64,000 bases of DNA from UBA1794 sp031552405 (GTDB lineage: Bacteria; Bacteroidota; Bacteroidia; Bacteroidales; Bacteroidaceae): the NCBI GenBank assembly GCA_031552405.1, contig JAVBMN010000013.1:55880-119879 (forward strand), written 5' to 3'. The notes beneath the pieces were generated by a model, which saw only the letters and a program-made list of their open reading frames with translations, was not told the origin of the DNA and ran no database searches. The position numbers and the translations under genes are program-made. Positions within the stretch are counted from its first letter, which is position 1. Each line of letters starts with the position of its first letter. Below, one piece after another: positions 49,556-58,365 of the stretch.

Positions 49556-51013
49556 TTATCTTGTAACGAAGGTAGGCAGCAGGTAATCCTTTGCGCTGGT
49601 CAGGATGTCGTCCACCTTGTTCAGCTCCAGGAATGTAGTGCCTCCACCTTCACCGAAGCTGCCGCTGAGGTATGCCACGCGGTCTTCTTCGGTAATAAGA
49701 TTCTCATTGATGAGTTTATAAAGCGCTGAGAAGAAATAGGCACGGGCGTTGCTTTTTTCCTCTTGATAGATAGGCATTACCCCGTATGAAAGCGCCAGCA
49801 TGCGCATGGTCTTCTCACGATAGCAGATGGCCAATACGGGAAGCTGTGCACGGAAGGCTGCCACGTAGCGGGCGGTGCGACCGGTATAGGAATCGGTAAG
49901 GATGGCGCGGATACCCAACTTCTGAGTAGCCTTTACAGCCTGTTTGGCGAGGAACTCTGTAATATCTTCTTCTTTGGAAAGGGGCAACTTTATTTCATTA
50001 CCGCTGGAGGAAGTCTTTTCCGCCTCTCTTGCTACAGCGGCCATGGTACGTACGGCTTCCACCGGGTACTTTCCGTAGGCAGTCTCACCGCTCAGCATCA
50101 CAGCGTCGGTATGGTAATAAATGGCATTTGCAATGTCGGTCACCTCGGCACGGGTAGGGCGCGGGTTTTGGATCATGGAGTGAAGCATCTGTGTGGCCAC
50201 AATCACTGGCTTCTTGTTTTGGATGCATTTGTTGATCAGCATCTTTTGGATACCGGGTATCCGCTCAAGGGGAATTTCGATGCCCAGGTCGCCGCGGGCG
50301 ATCATAACGCCGTATGCTTCTTCCAGAATTTCGTCGATATTGTCCACGCCTTCCTGGTTTTCTATCTTGGCAATGATCTTGATATCGCTATGGTGGGCGT
50401 TCAGGATTTCCTGCACGGCCAATACGTCTTGTTTGTTGCGTACGAAGGAGTGGGCGATGAAGTCGATATCCTGTTCGATGGCCAGCAGGATGTTGATTTT
50501 ATCTTTTTCCGACAAGGAGGGCAGGTTGATGCTTACACCAGGCAGGTTTACGCTTTTGCGACTGCCCAGTTCTCCATCATTCTGCGCTTCGATAAGTAAA
50601 TAGTCTTCATGCTTTTCCACCACCAGGAATTCCAGTTCTCCATCGTCAAACAGTATGTGGTTACCTATCCGTACATCACGCACGAAGAATTCATAGTTCA
50701 CACAGATGCGCTCATGGGTGGTAGCCTTATCCGGAGCGCCGGTAATCATTACCCGCTCTTTGGTCTTGAATGGGATAGGGGTATCACCTTCGCAAGGGGT
50801 GCTGCGCACTTCAGGACCTTTGGTGTCTATCAGGATACCGATCTGGTTGGATACGCTTCTTACATTCTGAATCATCCCGCGAATGGCATCGGGGCCAGGG
50901 TGCGCAGTATTAATGCGCACTACGTTCATACCCGCCTCATGTAACTCTTTGAGGAACTCCACTTCGCAGCGCTTATCTGATATGGTGGCTACAATCTTTG
51001 TCTTCTTACTCAT
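49556..51013 (-). CDS. pyk: Pyruvate kinase
   Basis: Final glycolytic enzyme, which makes pyruvate and ATP from phosphoenolpyruvate and ADP. 485 residues. Motifs: VRINTAHPG (substrate side), GILIDTKGPEVR, the active-site IIAKIENQEGVDNIDEI (catalytic Lys and metal-binding Glu), GVMIARGDLGIEIPLERIPG, and VIVATQMLHSMIQNPRPTRA. The beginning TKIVATISDKRCEVEFLKEL differs from the usual VATIGP but is found in this subfamily. It sits between aroQ and the O-methyltransferase. Confidence 0.95.
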   Translation of the reverse strand: MSKKTKIVATISDKRCEVEFLKELHEAGMNVVRINTAHPGPDAIRGMIQNVRSVSNQIGILIDTKGPEVRSTPCEGDTPIPFKTKERVMITGAPDKATTHERICVNYEFFVRDVRIGNHILFDDGELEFLVVEKHEDYLLIEAQNDGELGSRKSVNLPGVSINLPSLSEKDKINILLAIEQDIDFIAHSFVRNKQDVLAVQEILNAHHSDIKIIAKIENQEGVDNIDEILEEAYGVMIARGDLGIEIPLERIPGIQKMLINKCIQNKKPVIVATQMLHSMIQNPRPTRAEVTDIANAIYYHTDAVMLSGETAYGKYPVEAVRTMAAVAREAEKTSSSGNEIKLPLSKEEDITEFLAKQAVKATQKLGIRAILTDSYTGRTARYVAAFRAQLPVLAICYREKTMRMLALSYGVMPIYQEEKSNARAYFFSALYKLINENLITEEDRVAYLSGSFGEGGGTTFLELNKVDDILTSAKDYLLPTFVTR

Positions 51014-51077
51014 AATTATCCTTTTCCTTCAATTGGTTCAATAGTATTTCCCCATGCAGGGGCTTCCGATTCTTTAT

Positions 51078-51509
51078 TTATGCAATTTCGTGCATACGGA
51101 CCAGCGCTTCCACCGCCAAGCGGTAAGAGTCCATACCGAAACCACAGATTACCCCTTTGCAGGCTGCCGAGATCATGGATGTATGCCGGAAAGATTCGCG
51201 GGTATGCACATTGGATATATGCACCTCTACCACCGGAGCCGGAATGGCGCGAATGGCATCATGTAACGCCACAGAAGTGTGTGTATATGCACCGGCATTC
51301 AACACAATTCCCTGATAATCAAACCCTCGTTCGTGGAGCTTGTTGATCATCTCACCCTCAATGTTACTCTGATAATACTCGATTTCGATGTGCGGATATG
51401 CCGCACGTAATGTTTCCAGATAGCTCTCGAAAGAGTCTGCGCCATAGATCCCCGGTTCCCGCTTGCCCAGCAAATTGAGATTAGGGCCATTTACAACCAA
51501 TAATTTCAT
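51078..51509 (-). CDS. aroQ: 3-Dehydroquinate dehydratase, type II
   Basis: Third step of the shikimate pathway. 143 residues, the usual size. Type II motifs are complete: LLVVNGPNLNLLGKREPGIY (catalytic Tyr at the end), YYQSNIEGEMINKLHERGFD, IVLNAGAYTHTSVALHDAI and VEVHISNVHTRESFRHTSMI. First gene of the five-gene operon. A minus-strand TATCTTTG box at 51531-51538 overlaps the xerD promoter region. Confidence 0.95.
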   Translation of the reverse strand: MKLLVVNGPNLNLLGKREPGIYGADSFESYLETLRAAYPHIEIEYYQSNIEGEMINKLHERGFDYQGIVLNAGAYTHTSVALHDAIRAIPAPVVEVHISNVHTRESFRHTSMISAACKGVICGFGMDSYRLAVEALVRMHEIA

Positions 51510-51587
51510 CGGAAATACCTATATTTGCTGCAAAGATAAAGATAATAATCGAGAAGTGACGCAGAAGCACATCATTATAAAGGAAAA

Positions 51588-52535
51588 ATGAACCTCGTTC
51601 CGAGAAAGAAAGAAGTACCGGCTCTCGTGAAGGAATACCGCCAATACCTTATGCTGGAAAAGGCGCTTTCCAGACATACCGTGGAGGCATACCTTGCCGA
51701 CCTTGATAAGCTGCTCAGCTTTTTGTTGTTGGAGGCAGTGCATCCGGTTGAGGTAACTCTTCAGAAACTGGAACAGTTTGTAAGTGGTTTGCATGATATC
51801 GGGATCTGTGCCCGTTCGCAGGCTCGCATCATCAGCGGTGTCAAATCATTCTATTGCTTCCTGGAGGTGGGCGGATATATTGAGAATGATCCTACCGAGT
51901 TACTGGCATCTCCCCGCATCGGGCGCCACCTGCCCGAGGTGCTCAACCTGGAAGAGATCGATCTCCTGATGAATGCCATTGATCGCAGCAGCAAAGAGGG
52001 CCAACGCAACCGCGCCATCCTGGAGACACTATACAGTTGCGGGTTACGGGTTACGGAACTCTGCCTGCTGAAACTCAGTGATTATTACCCCAATGAACAG
52101 TTTATTAAGGTGGAAGGAAAAGGAAGTAAGCAGCGCCTGGTACCCATTTCCTCTACAGCCATCCACGAGATCAGCCTCTATTTGCCTGATCGGCATAGTG
52201 TTCCCATCAAGCCGGGAGAGGAGGATTACCTCTTTCTTTCACGAAGGGGCACTCACCTCTCGCGCATCATGATATTTCACCTCATAAAGGAGCTGATAGA
52301 ACAAACCGGAATCAAGAAAACCGTAAGTCCGCATACCTTCCGCCACTCCTTCGCCACCCACCTGCTGGAAAGAGGCGCCAACCTGCGAGCCATTCAGATG
52401 ATGCTGGGGCATGAGTCCATCGGTACTACAGAAATCTATACACATATCAACCGCGAACAATTGAGAAGTGAAATCGTGGAGCATCATCCACGAAACATTC
52501 GTTATACCAAACGTAAATTCAAAAGCCCTTTTTAA
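51588..52535 (+). CDS. xerD: Tyrosine recombinase XerD
   Basis: Chromosome dimer resolution recombinase, acting at dif with XerC. 315 residues. SAM-like N-terminal domain (EYRQYLMLEKALSRHTVEAY, L at 30-40), then catalytic residues: Arg in LYSCGLRVTELCLL, Lys in VEGKGSKQRLVP, His-x-x-Arg in SPHTFRHSFATHLL, His in MLGHESIGTTEIY with the nucleophile Tyr in TEIYTHINREQ. It differs from the recombinase at 27.6 kb, which has the arm-type domain. It is divergent from aroQ; the -7 box TATATTTG is at 51520-51527. Confidence 0.9.
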   Translation: MNLVPRKKEVPALVKEYRQYLMLEKALSRHTVEAYLADLDKLLSFLLLEAVHPVEVTLQKLEQFVSGLHDIGICARSQARIISGVKSFYCFLEVGGYIENDPTELLASPRIGRHLPEVLNLEEIDLLMNAIDRSSKEGQRNRAILETLYSCGLRVTELCLLKLSDYYPNEQFIKVEGKGSKQRLVPISSTAIHEISLYLPDRHSVPIKPGEEDYLFLSRRGTHLSRIMIFHLIKELIEQTGIKKTVSPHTFRHSFATHLLERGANLRAIQMMLGHESIGTTEIYTHINREQLRSEIVEHHPRNIRYTKRKFKSPF

Positions 52536-52677
52536 ACGTTAAATTGATGAAATAAGGTGAGCAGCAGGGAGGTATTCTAAAAAAAACGGTATCTTTGCCC
52601 CCTTGGTTACGCGCCATATATGTTAAATATGAAAAGGAGTAAATCATAATATTATAAATTCAAACGTTCGAAACAAA

Positions 52678-54378
52678 ATGAGTAAGAAACTGTTTTTACC
52701 ACTGCTTGTGGTAGTAGCTGCTGTATTGACATCTTGTAGCAGTAAGTTAGGTGCTCTCTCTCCCGAGTATTTCAAAACAACCCCTCAGGTTCTTGAGGCA
52801 GTAGGAGGAAAGGTGCCTGTAACCATCAATGGGACTTTCCCGGAGAAATACATGAAGAAGAAAGCTGTAGTATCCGTAACTCCCGTATTGCGTTATGCCG
52901 GCGGTGAAGTGAAAGGACAAACAGCTACCTTCCAAGGCGAAAAGGTACAAGCCAATAACCAAACCATCTCTTATAAGGTGGGTGGAAACTACAGCATGAA
53001 GGCTGATTTCGATTACATCCCCGCTATGGCAAAATCGGAATTGTACCTGACTTTCAATGCAAAGGTAGGCAACAAGGAAGTAGCTGTACCGGCTGTGAAG
53101 ATTGCCGATGGCGTTATTGCTACCTCTACTTTGGTAGGTAATACCGTAGGAGGTGCTTCTACAGGCCAGTCAAGCGATGCATTCCAGCGCGTAATCAAGC
53201 AGGCTCAGGATGCAAAGATCATGTTCCTTATCTCTCGCGCTGAACTGCGTGCCACAGAGCTGAAATCAGAAGGCGTACAGAACTTCAACAGTACTATCGG
53301 CAAGATCCATAATGACAGCACGCTGAAGATCAACAACTTGGAGATCTCTGCGTATGCTTCTCCCGATGGTAAGCAGGATTTCAATGACAAACTGGCTCAA
53401 CAGCGTAAAGTGAATACTGAAAAGTATATGCAAGGTGAGTTGAACAAGAACAAAGTAGATGCCGCTGTTGACAGCAAATACACTGCCGAAGACTGGGATG
53501 GTTTCCAGGAACTCGTAGCCAAATCCAACATCCAGGATAAGGATCTGATACTTCGTGTGCTGAATATGTACCAGGATCCTGAGCAGAGAGAGAAGGAAAT
53601 TCGTAACCTGTCTGTAGTATTCGGTGACTTGGCCGATGAGATCCTGCCTCAGTTGCGTCGTTCACGTCTTACCCTCAATTACGAGATCATCGGTAAGAGT
53701 GATGCAGAACTGACTCAGCTGGCTGCTTCCAATCCTTCCAAGCTCAATCTGGAAGAATTGCTGTATGCGGCTACTCTGACCAACGATGCTGCGCAGAAAG
53801 AAAGCATCTACCAAAAAGCTGCACAGTACTTCCCTAAAGATTACCGTGCTTTCAACAACCTGTCTTCTCTGGCATACCAGAAGGGTGATTATACTGCCGC
53901 TGCAGATTACGCTGCCAAGGCTGCCGCCCTGAACTCCAGCGCTGCTGAGGTGAAAGTAAACCAGGCTCTGCTTGCCCTGAAGAGTGGTAACCAGACTGCT
54001 GCACAGACACTGCTCGCCAATGCTTCTGCCAGCCCTGCTGCCAACGAAGCGCTGGGTAACCTGTACCTGGAGCAAGGAAATTACCAGAAAGCCGTAACTG
54101 CCTTTGGTGAGACAAAGAGTAACAGTGCTGCTCTGGCTCAAATCCTTACTTCCGACTACAACAAGGCTAAGAGCACACTTGACGCTGTGTCTAACAAGGA
54201 TGCTTATACCAGCTACCTGGCTGCTATCCTTGCTGCCCGCACCAACAACACCCAGGGTGTAGTTAGCAACCTGAAGAATGCAATCGACCAGGATTCTTCT
54301 TTGGCTAAGAAAGCTGCTACCGACATGGAGTTTGTGAAGCTGATGGGTACAAGCGCATTCCAGTCGCTTCTGAAGTAA
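52678..54378 (+). CDS. TPR-containing lipoprotein
   Basis: A 566-residue protein with a lipoprotein signal (FLPLLVVVAAVLTSC). Residues about 25-150 are beta-rich. Residues about 150-330 resemble the OmpA/LysM-type domain region with INNLEISAYASPDGKQDFND, and the C-terminal 230 residues contain four or more TPR-like repeats (EESIYQKAAQYFPKDYRAFN-type, ADYAAKAAALNSSAAEVKV, ALGNLYLEQGNYQKAVTAFG). It is an envelope protein, possibly a scaffold. TATCTTTG at 52590-52597 is a likely -7 box; the gene ends at a strong terminator. Confidence 0.8.
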   Translation: MSKKLFLPLLVVVAAVLTSCSSKLGALSPEYFKTTPQVLEAVGGKVPVTINGTFPEKYMKKKAVVSVTPVLRYAGGEVKGQTATFQGEKVQANNQTISYKVGGNYSMKADFDYIPAMAKSELYLTFNAKVGNKEVAVPAVKIADGVIATSTLVGNTVGGASTGQSSDAFQRVIKQAQDAKIMFLISRAELRATELKSEGVQNFNSTIGKIHNDSTLKINNLEISAYASPDGKQDFNDKLAQQRKVNTEKYMQGELNKNKVDAAVDSKYTAEDWDGFQELVAKSNIQDKDLILRVLNMYQDPEQREKEIRNLSVVFGDLADEILPQLRRSRLTLNYEIIGKSDAELTQLAASNPSKLNLEELLYAATLTNDAAQKESIYQKAAQYFPKDYRAFNNLSSLAYQKGDYTAAADYAAKAAALNSSAAEVKVNQALLALKSGNQTAAQTLLANASASPAANEALGNLYLEQGNYQKAVTAFGETKSNSAALAQILTSDYNKAKSTLDAVSNKDAYTSYLAAILAARTNNTQGVVSNLKNAIDQDSSLAKKAATDMEFVKLMGTSAFQSLLK

Positions 54379-54399
54379 TCAACCTCAAGATGATAACCC

Positions 54400-54430
54400 A
54401 AAAAGAGCACCTCACGGGGGTGCTCTTTTT
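54400..54430 (+). terminator. Terminator of the TPR lipoprotein gene
   Basis: AAAAAGAGCACC pairs with GGTGCTCTTTTT around a 7-nt loop, ending in a T-run. It lies inside the 5' extension of the next gene's frame, which supports ATG 54501 as its start. Confidence 0.9.
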
Positions 54431-54500
54431 GATTAACCCCCTTTCTCGCAGAACCTTTATTCTATTAAGGTCTGTTTATCCGATAATTAGTTGTTTTAGT

Positions 54501-55193
54501 ATGATAAGAATTCTCTTGCCGTTATTTTGTCTTGCATGTATGTGTACTGCCTGTAACAAGCGTGCCGATCTGTGGGTGCAGGGCGAAGTAAAAGGAATGC
54601 ATCAGTCGGAAGTGCTTTGTTACGGTTTTCGTCCCGATAGCAATGAACTGGTTCGGAATATTCCTGCAAAACAAGGCGTATTTACCTGTACATTGATGCC
54701 TGATTCCGTATGGCCCGTTCTCTTTGTGTTTGAAGGTACAGTGGAAATTCCCGTTTTTGCCCTTCCGGGCGATGAGGTCACTATCACGGGTGATATGAAA
54801 ACCCCCTCTTCCTTCCTTGTAGAGGGAGGTGACAACATCAATCAGGCCCTAAATGAATGGCGGCAAAAGAAAGAGAAACCCGAAGCTTTCCTCAAGGCAT
54901 ACCCCGACCACCCCGCTTCTGCATGGATTATCCTGAATGAAGCGCTCAGCAAGCCCACCCTGAATACGGAGTATCTTAAGAAGCTGCTTGCAGAGGTTAC
55001 TCCACGTATGGCAGAGAGTAATATGCTCAGTGCTCTGAAGAAGGAACTGGAACGTCCTTTTTCTACGGAACTTGAGATTCCATTCTTCTCGAAATCGGGC
55101 CGAAGCATTATACGTTACGACAAGGAGAAGATAGACTCCACCTTTACCCACGAACAATTAAAAAACCGGATTAATACCTTGATTACCCCCTAA
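54501..55193 (+). CDS. DUF4369-like lipoprotein
   Basis: About 230 residues with a lipoprotein signal (ILLPLFCLACMCTAC). The first 120 residues after the Cys form a beta domain (ADLWVQGEVKGMHQSEVLCY, FTCTLMPDSVWPVLFVFEGT, EIPVFALPGDEVTITGDM), which resembles DUF4369, the N-terminal module of thiol-disulphide proteins in Bacteroidetes. No thioredoxin CxxC domain follows, so it may be a stand-alone envelope relative. The helical C-terminus (LNEALSKPTLNTEYLKKLLA) is of unknown function. Confidence 0.7.
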   Translation: MIRILLPLFCLACMCTACNKRADLWVQGEVKGMHQSEVLCYGFRPDSNELVRNIPAKQGVFTCTLMPDSVWPVLFVFEGTVEIPVFALPGDEVTITGDMKTPSSFLVEGGDNINQALNEWRQKKEKPEAFLKAYPDHPASAWIILNEALSKPTLNTEYLKKLLAEVTPRMAESNMLSALKKELERPFSTELEIPFFSKSGRSIIRYDKEKIDSTFTHEQLKNRINTLITP

Positions 55194-55229
55194 ACACACC
55201 TTATAAACAATAACCTTAAAGAAAATCAC

Positions 55230-56768
55230 ATGCTTATCAAATTATACGGTGCCGCTCTGCAGGGAGTAGACGGCGCCTTGATCACCATTGAGGTGAACAG
55301 CTCGCGCGGCACCATGTTTTATATGGTAGGACTGCCCGACAGCGCAGTCAAGGAAAGCCACGAGCGTATCCTTTCAGCCATGCAGGTATGCGGCTACAGG
55401 TTTCCCACCAGTCAGATAGTAATAAACATGGCCCCCGCTGATATACGTAAGGAAGGTTCTTCCTATGACCTTCCCCTGGCCGTGGGTATTATGGCAGCCA
55501 CCCAAACGATACAGTCTGATCGTCTGGCGCGTTTCATCATTATGGGTGAGCTGAGCCTTGACGGCACATTGCGCCCTATTAAAGGAGCGCTCCCCATCGC
55601 CATCAAGGCGCGTGAAGAAGGCTTTGAAGGTTTCATCCTCCCCCGCCAGAATGCGCGCGAAGCCGCAGTGGTAAACAACCTGAAAGTGTATGGTGTTACA
55701 CACCTCTCCGAAGTGGTGAAGTTCCTGAATGGAGAGATGGATTTATCCCCCACGGAGGTAGATACGCGGAAGGAATTCTATGCACAGCAAGCCCTCTTTG
55801 AGTCCGATTTCTCTGAGGTGCGTGGACAGGAAAGCGTAAAACGTGCGTTGGAAGTGGCGGCCGCAGGAGGCCATAACTTAGTCATGATAGGACCTCCGGG
55901 AAGTGGAAAGTCCATGATGGCCAAGCGTCTTCCTTCCATCCTTCCGCCACTCTCCCTCAGCGAGAGCCTGGAAACCACAAAGATCCACTCTGTAGCCGGC
56001 CGACTGCAAAAGGACAGCTCGCTCATCTCCATCCGCCCCTTCCGCAGTCCGCACCATACCGTATCACAGGTGGCTATGTGTGGGGGTGGCAGCTTTCCCC
56101 AACCGGGCGAGATCAGCCTGTCGCACAATGGAGTATTGTTTCTTGACGAATTGCCCGAGTTCAACCGTAACGTGCTGGAAGTGTTGCGTCAACCGCTGGA
56201 GGACCGCCGTATTACCGTGGCACGAGCCAAGTACAGCATCGATTACCCTGCCAGCTTTATGCTCGTGGCTTCTATGAATCCTTGTCCATGTGGTTATTAC
56301 AATGACCCTTCTCGTACCTGTGTGTGCTCGCCGGGGCAGGTACAGAAATACCTGAACCGTATTTCCGGCCCGCTGCTGGATCGTATCGATCTGCAAATAG
56401 AAATAGTACCCGTGCCTTTTGAGAAACTGTCAGAGCGAGCTCTGGCAGAAAGCAGCCAGGACATCCGTACCCGTGTAATCCGCGCCCGCGAGATTCAGCA
56501 GGAACGATACTTGTCGCACTCCGGTGTCTTTTGCAACGCCCAGATGACGCCCAGCCTGATGCACCAGTATGCCGAGCCCGATGCTGCAGGATTGAAGCTC
56601 TTGAAAGATGTCATGGTGCGCCTCAATCTTTCCGCCCGTGCATACGACCGAATCCTGAAAGTAGCCCGTACCATTGCCGATCTGGAGGAGAGTGAAGCTG
56701 TTCTCACCCCACATCTGGCGGAAGCCATCGGGTACCGCAACCTAGACCGGGAAAGCTGGGCGGGATAA
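55230..56768 (+). CDS. YifB/ComM family Mg-chelatase-like AAA+ ATPase
   Basis: A 512-residue protein with an N-terminal ChlI-like domain of lon-protease type (VGLPDSAVKESHERILSAM), a Mg-chelatase-like AAA+ module with Walker A (MIGPPGSGKSMMAKRLPSIL) and Walker B (HNGVLFLDELPEFNRNVL), sensor 1 ASMNPCPCGYYNDPSRTCVC, and the C-terminal helix (LNLSARAYDRILKVARTIAD). ComM, the best-studied member, drives branch migration in natural transformation. Its presence together with the helix-hairpin-helix protein at 5.4 kb is suggestive but is not evidence of competence. Confidence 0.9.
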   Translation: MLIKLYGAALQGVDGALITIEVNSSRGTMFYMVGLPDSAVKESHERILSAMQVCGYRFPTSQIVINMAPADIRKEGSSYDLPLAVGIMAATQTIQSDRLARFIIMGELSLDGTLRPIKGALPIAIKAREEGFEGFILPRQNAREAAVVNNLKVYGVTHLSEVVKFLNGEMDLSPTEVDTRKEFYAQQALFESDFSEVRGQESVKRALEVAAAGGHNLVMIGPPGSGKSMMAKRLPSILPPLSLSESLETTKIHSVAGRLQKDSSLISIRPFRSPHHTVSQVAMCGGGSFPQPGEISLSHNGVLFLDELPEFNRNVLEVLRQPLEDRRITVARAKYSIDYPASFMLVASMNPCPCGYYNDPSRTCVCSPGQVQKYLNRISGPLLDRIDLQIEIVPVPFEKLSERALAESSQDIRTRVIRAREIQQERYLSHSGVFCNAQMTPSLMHQYAEPDAAGLKLLKDVMVRLNLSARAYDRILKVARTIADLEESEAVLTPHLAEAIGYRNLDRESWAG

Positions 56769-56796
56769 ACTGCCGATCTATTTTTATGGACATATA

Positions 56797-56828
56797 TTTG
56801 TGTACTAAAGTTTATATATATACATTTG
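56797..56828 (+). promoter_or_regulatory. Promoter of the 56.9 kb envelope gene pair
   Basis: TTTG at 56797-56800, 20 nt, TACATTTG at 56821-56828. A perfect consensus promoter about 45 nt before ATG 56879. Confidence 0.85.
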
Positions 56829-56878
56829 CGCATTAGAAAAAGAATAGTCTTTTCTATTTCATATATCGTATAGCCTCA

Positions 56879-57670
56879 ATGAAGATAAAGAAACTAGTAC
56901 TACTTTGTATCTGTGGCGTTGTAGGAACAGTCTGGCTCACAAGTTGCACTCCCTCCTTCAATATAAATGCCACCCCTGGGGTACGCGACTTGTCTGTGAA
57001 GCCGCAAAACGACTCCATACGGGCGACAGTTTCCGCCCCCATTCCTGAAGATTCCACCCAAATGCTCTTGTCGGTTAAAAGCGGACTGACAAAGAAGAAG
57101 GAAGAGCCTTATAAGATGTACAACTTGTTATCCATGCATTTAGGAGTAGGTTCAATGAAAGCAGAAGCACACGGTACAGGAGGCACCAGCAGCAATGATG
57201 CCCGTGTAACCCTTCATATCGATTACGAACACTATCTAAAGAAATTTCCAGGATTAGCCCTTGGAGGATTCTTCTTTTATTATCCTGAACGAGAGGAAGC
57301 CGATACCTACTACGACTACGACTTCAACCTTGATTTATGCGGAATCGGTCCACAAGTGCTTTATAAGGTAAAATTCAATAAATTCTTGCTGCTTGGAGCC
57401 AGCGTTGGCGGAGGGCTTGGAATTGTAGAAACGTATTACTCGGAATCAGGTAATTACTATGACCGTGAAGACTCCGAAACGGCCCTTGGAGCTATCTATA
57501 CACTAAACGTAGGTATTGAGTTCCTGGTATCCAAACAATGGGTGATCTCTCTTAAGTATAATCACCTTGGAGGATCTTTCTCTGACAAGGATGTGTTTAA
57601 TGCAACCCCTGACGGGAAAATGAAATATACCAGGAATGCTTTTCTGGTAGGTGCCGGATTCTATTTTTAA
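56879..57670 (+). CDS. Outer-membrane beta-barrel lipoprotein of unknown function
   Basis: A 263-residue protein with a lipoprotein signal (LLCICGVVGTVWLTSC). From about residue 80 there are amphipathic strands (YNLLSMHLGVGSMKAEAHG, LLGASVGGGLGIVETYYSES, WVISLKYNHLGGSFSDKDVF) and the C-terminus ends in AFLVGAGFYF, an outer-membrane barrel end. A small barrel anchored by a lipid is the best reading. The next gene begins 23 nt later and is probably in the same transcript. Confidence 0.65.
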   Translation: MKIKKLVLLCICGVVGTVWLTSCTPSFNINATPGVRDLSVKPQNDSIRATVSAPIPEDSTQMLLSVKSGLTKKKEEPYKMYNLLSMHLGVGSMKAEAHGTGGTSSNDARVTLHIDYEHYLKKFPGLALGGFFFYYPEREEADTYYDYDFNLDLCGIGPQVLYKVKFNKFLLLGASVGGGLGIVETYYSESGNYYDREDSETALGAIYTLNVGIEFLVSKQWVISLKYNHLGGSFSDKDVFNATPDGKMKYTRNAFLVGAGFYF

Positions 57671-57693
57671 TAACCCCCAAACATATAATTATT

Positions 57694-58365
57694 ATGAGAA
57701 ATCTTTTTATATTTTTCGCCTTGATGATGTTCAGTGTGCAAGGCCAGGCCCAGTTCGTGAAACTCTATAAGACCAAAAACGATTACATCCGGAATAAGTT
57801 TGAGGCCCCCATGGAGACAATTACGCTCCGAAATTATGTGGAACAGAAGAACAGACCGCAGCATCACGCCCTGTATTACTTTTGGACCGAGAACAACTCT
57901 CAGCGTTATGAGATTGGTTATGAAACTTATTTGGTGGAATACAACGATTCCCTATACCTGAACACTTATCTCATCTATAGTGATGCCGGGAAAAGGTTTG
58001 GCCGTGGTTATGCCAAGCTAAGGGATCAGGATAATACTCTGTATTTTGAGTGCCTCGAAGCCGGTACCATACTTCCTCTCCCTACCCTCATCTACGGAAT
58101 TGTTGGAGGGGGTATCAGGGACAAGACTGTCAATGCTTCCGCGCCTATGATATACTATCGCTATGACGCAAAAATCAACAAGGCTCTTCCGCTTAACAAA
58201 GAGTCACTGGTTAACTTGCTAAAAGGTAATGACGAGGAGTTACTCAACCTCTACTATAAAGAACCGGAACAAGATAATGTCAACGTCATCTCTCTCTATG
58301 CCAAAGCTTTCTTCGTGCGCAAGGAGTTAAAGAAGAAAGAGATTGCTACCCAGAAACAAGAGTGA
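57694..58365 (+). CDS. Secreted protein of unknown function
   Basis: A 223-residue protein with a signal peptide (LFIFFALMMFSVQGQAQ). The body is mixed alpha/beta (YYFWTENNSQRYEIGYETYL, YNDSLYLNTYLIYSDAGKRF) with a Lys/Glu-rich C-terminus (VRKELKKKEIATQKQE). I do not recognise a family. Its stop codon ends one base before the stop of the convergent MG2-like gene begins, so there is no spacer. Confidence 0.6.
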   Translation: MRNLFIFFALMMFSVQGQAQFVKLYKTKNDYIRNKFEAPMETITLRNYVEQKNRPQHHALYYFWTENNSQRYEIGYETYLVEYNDSLYLNTYLIYSDAGKRFGRGYAKLRDQDNTLYFECLEAGTILPLPTLIYGIVGGGIRDKTVNASAPMIYYRYDAKINKALPLNKESLVNLLKGNDEELLNLYYKEPEQDNVNVISLYAKAFFVRKELKKKEIATQKQE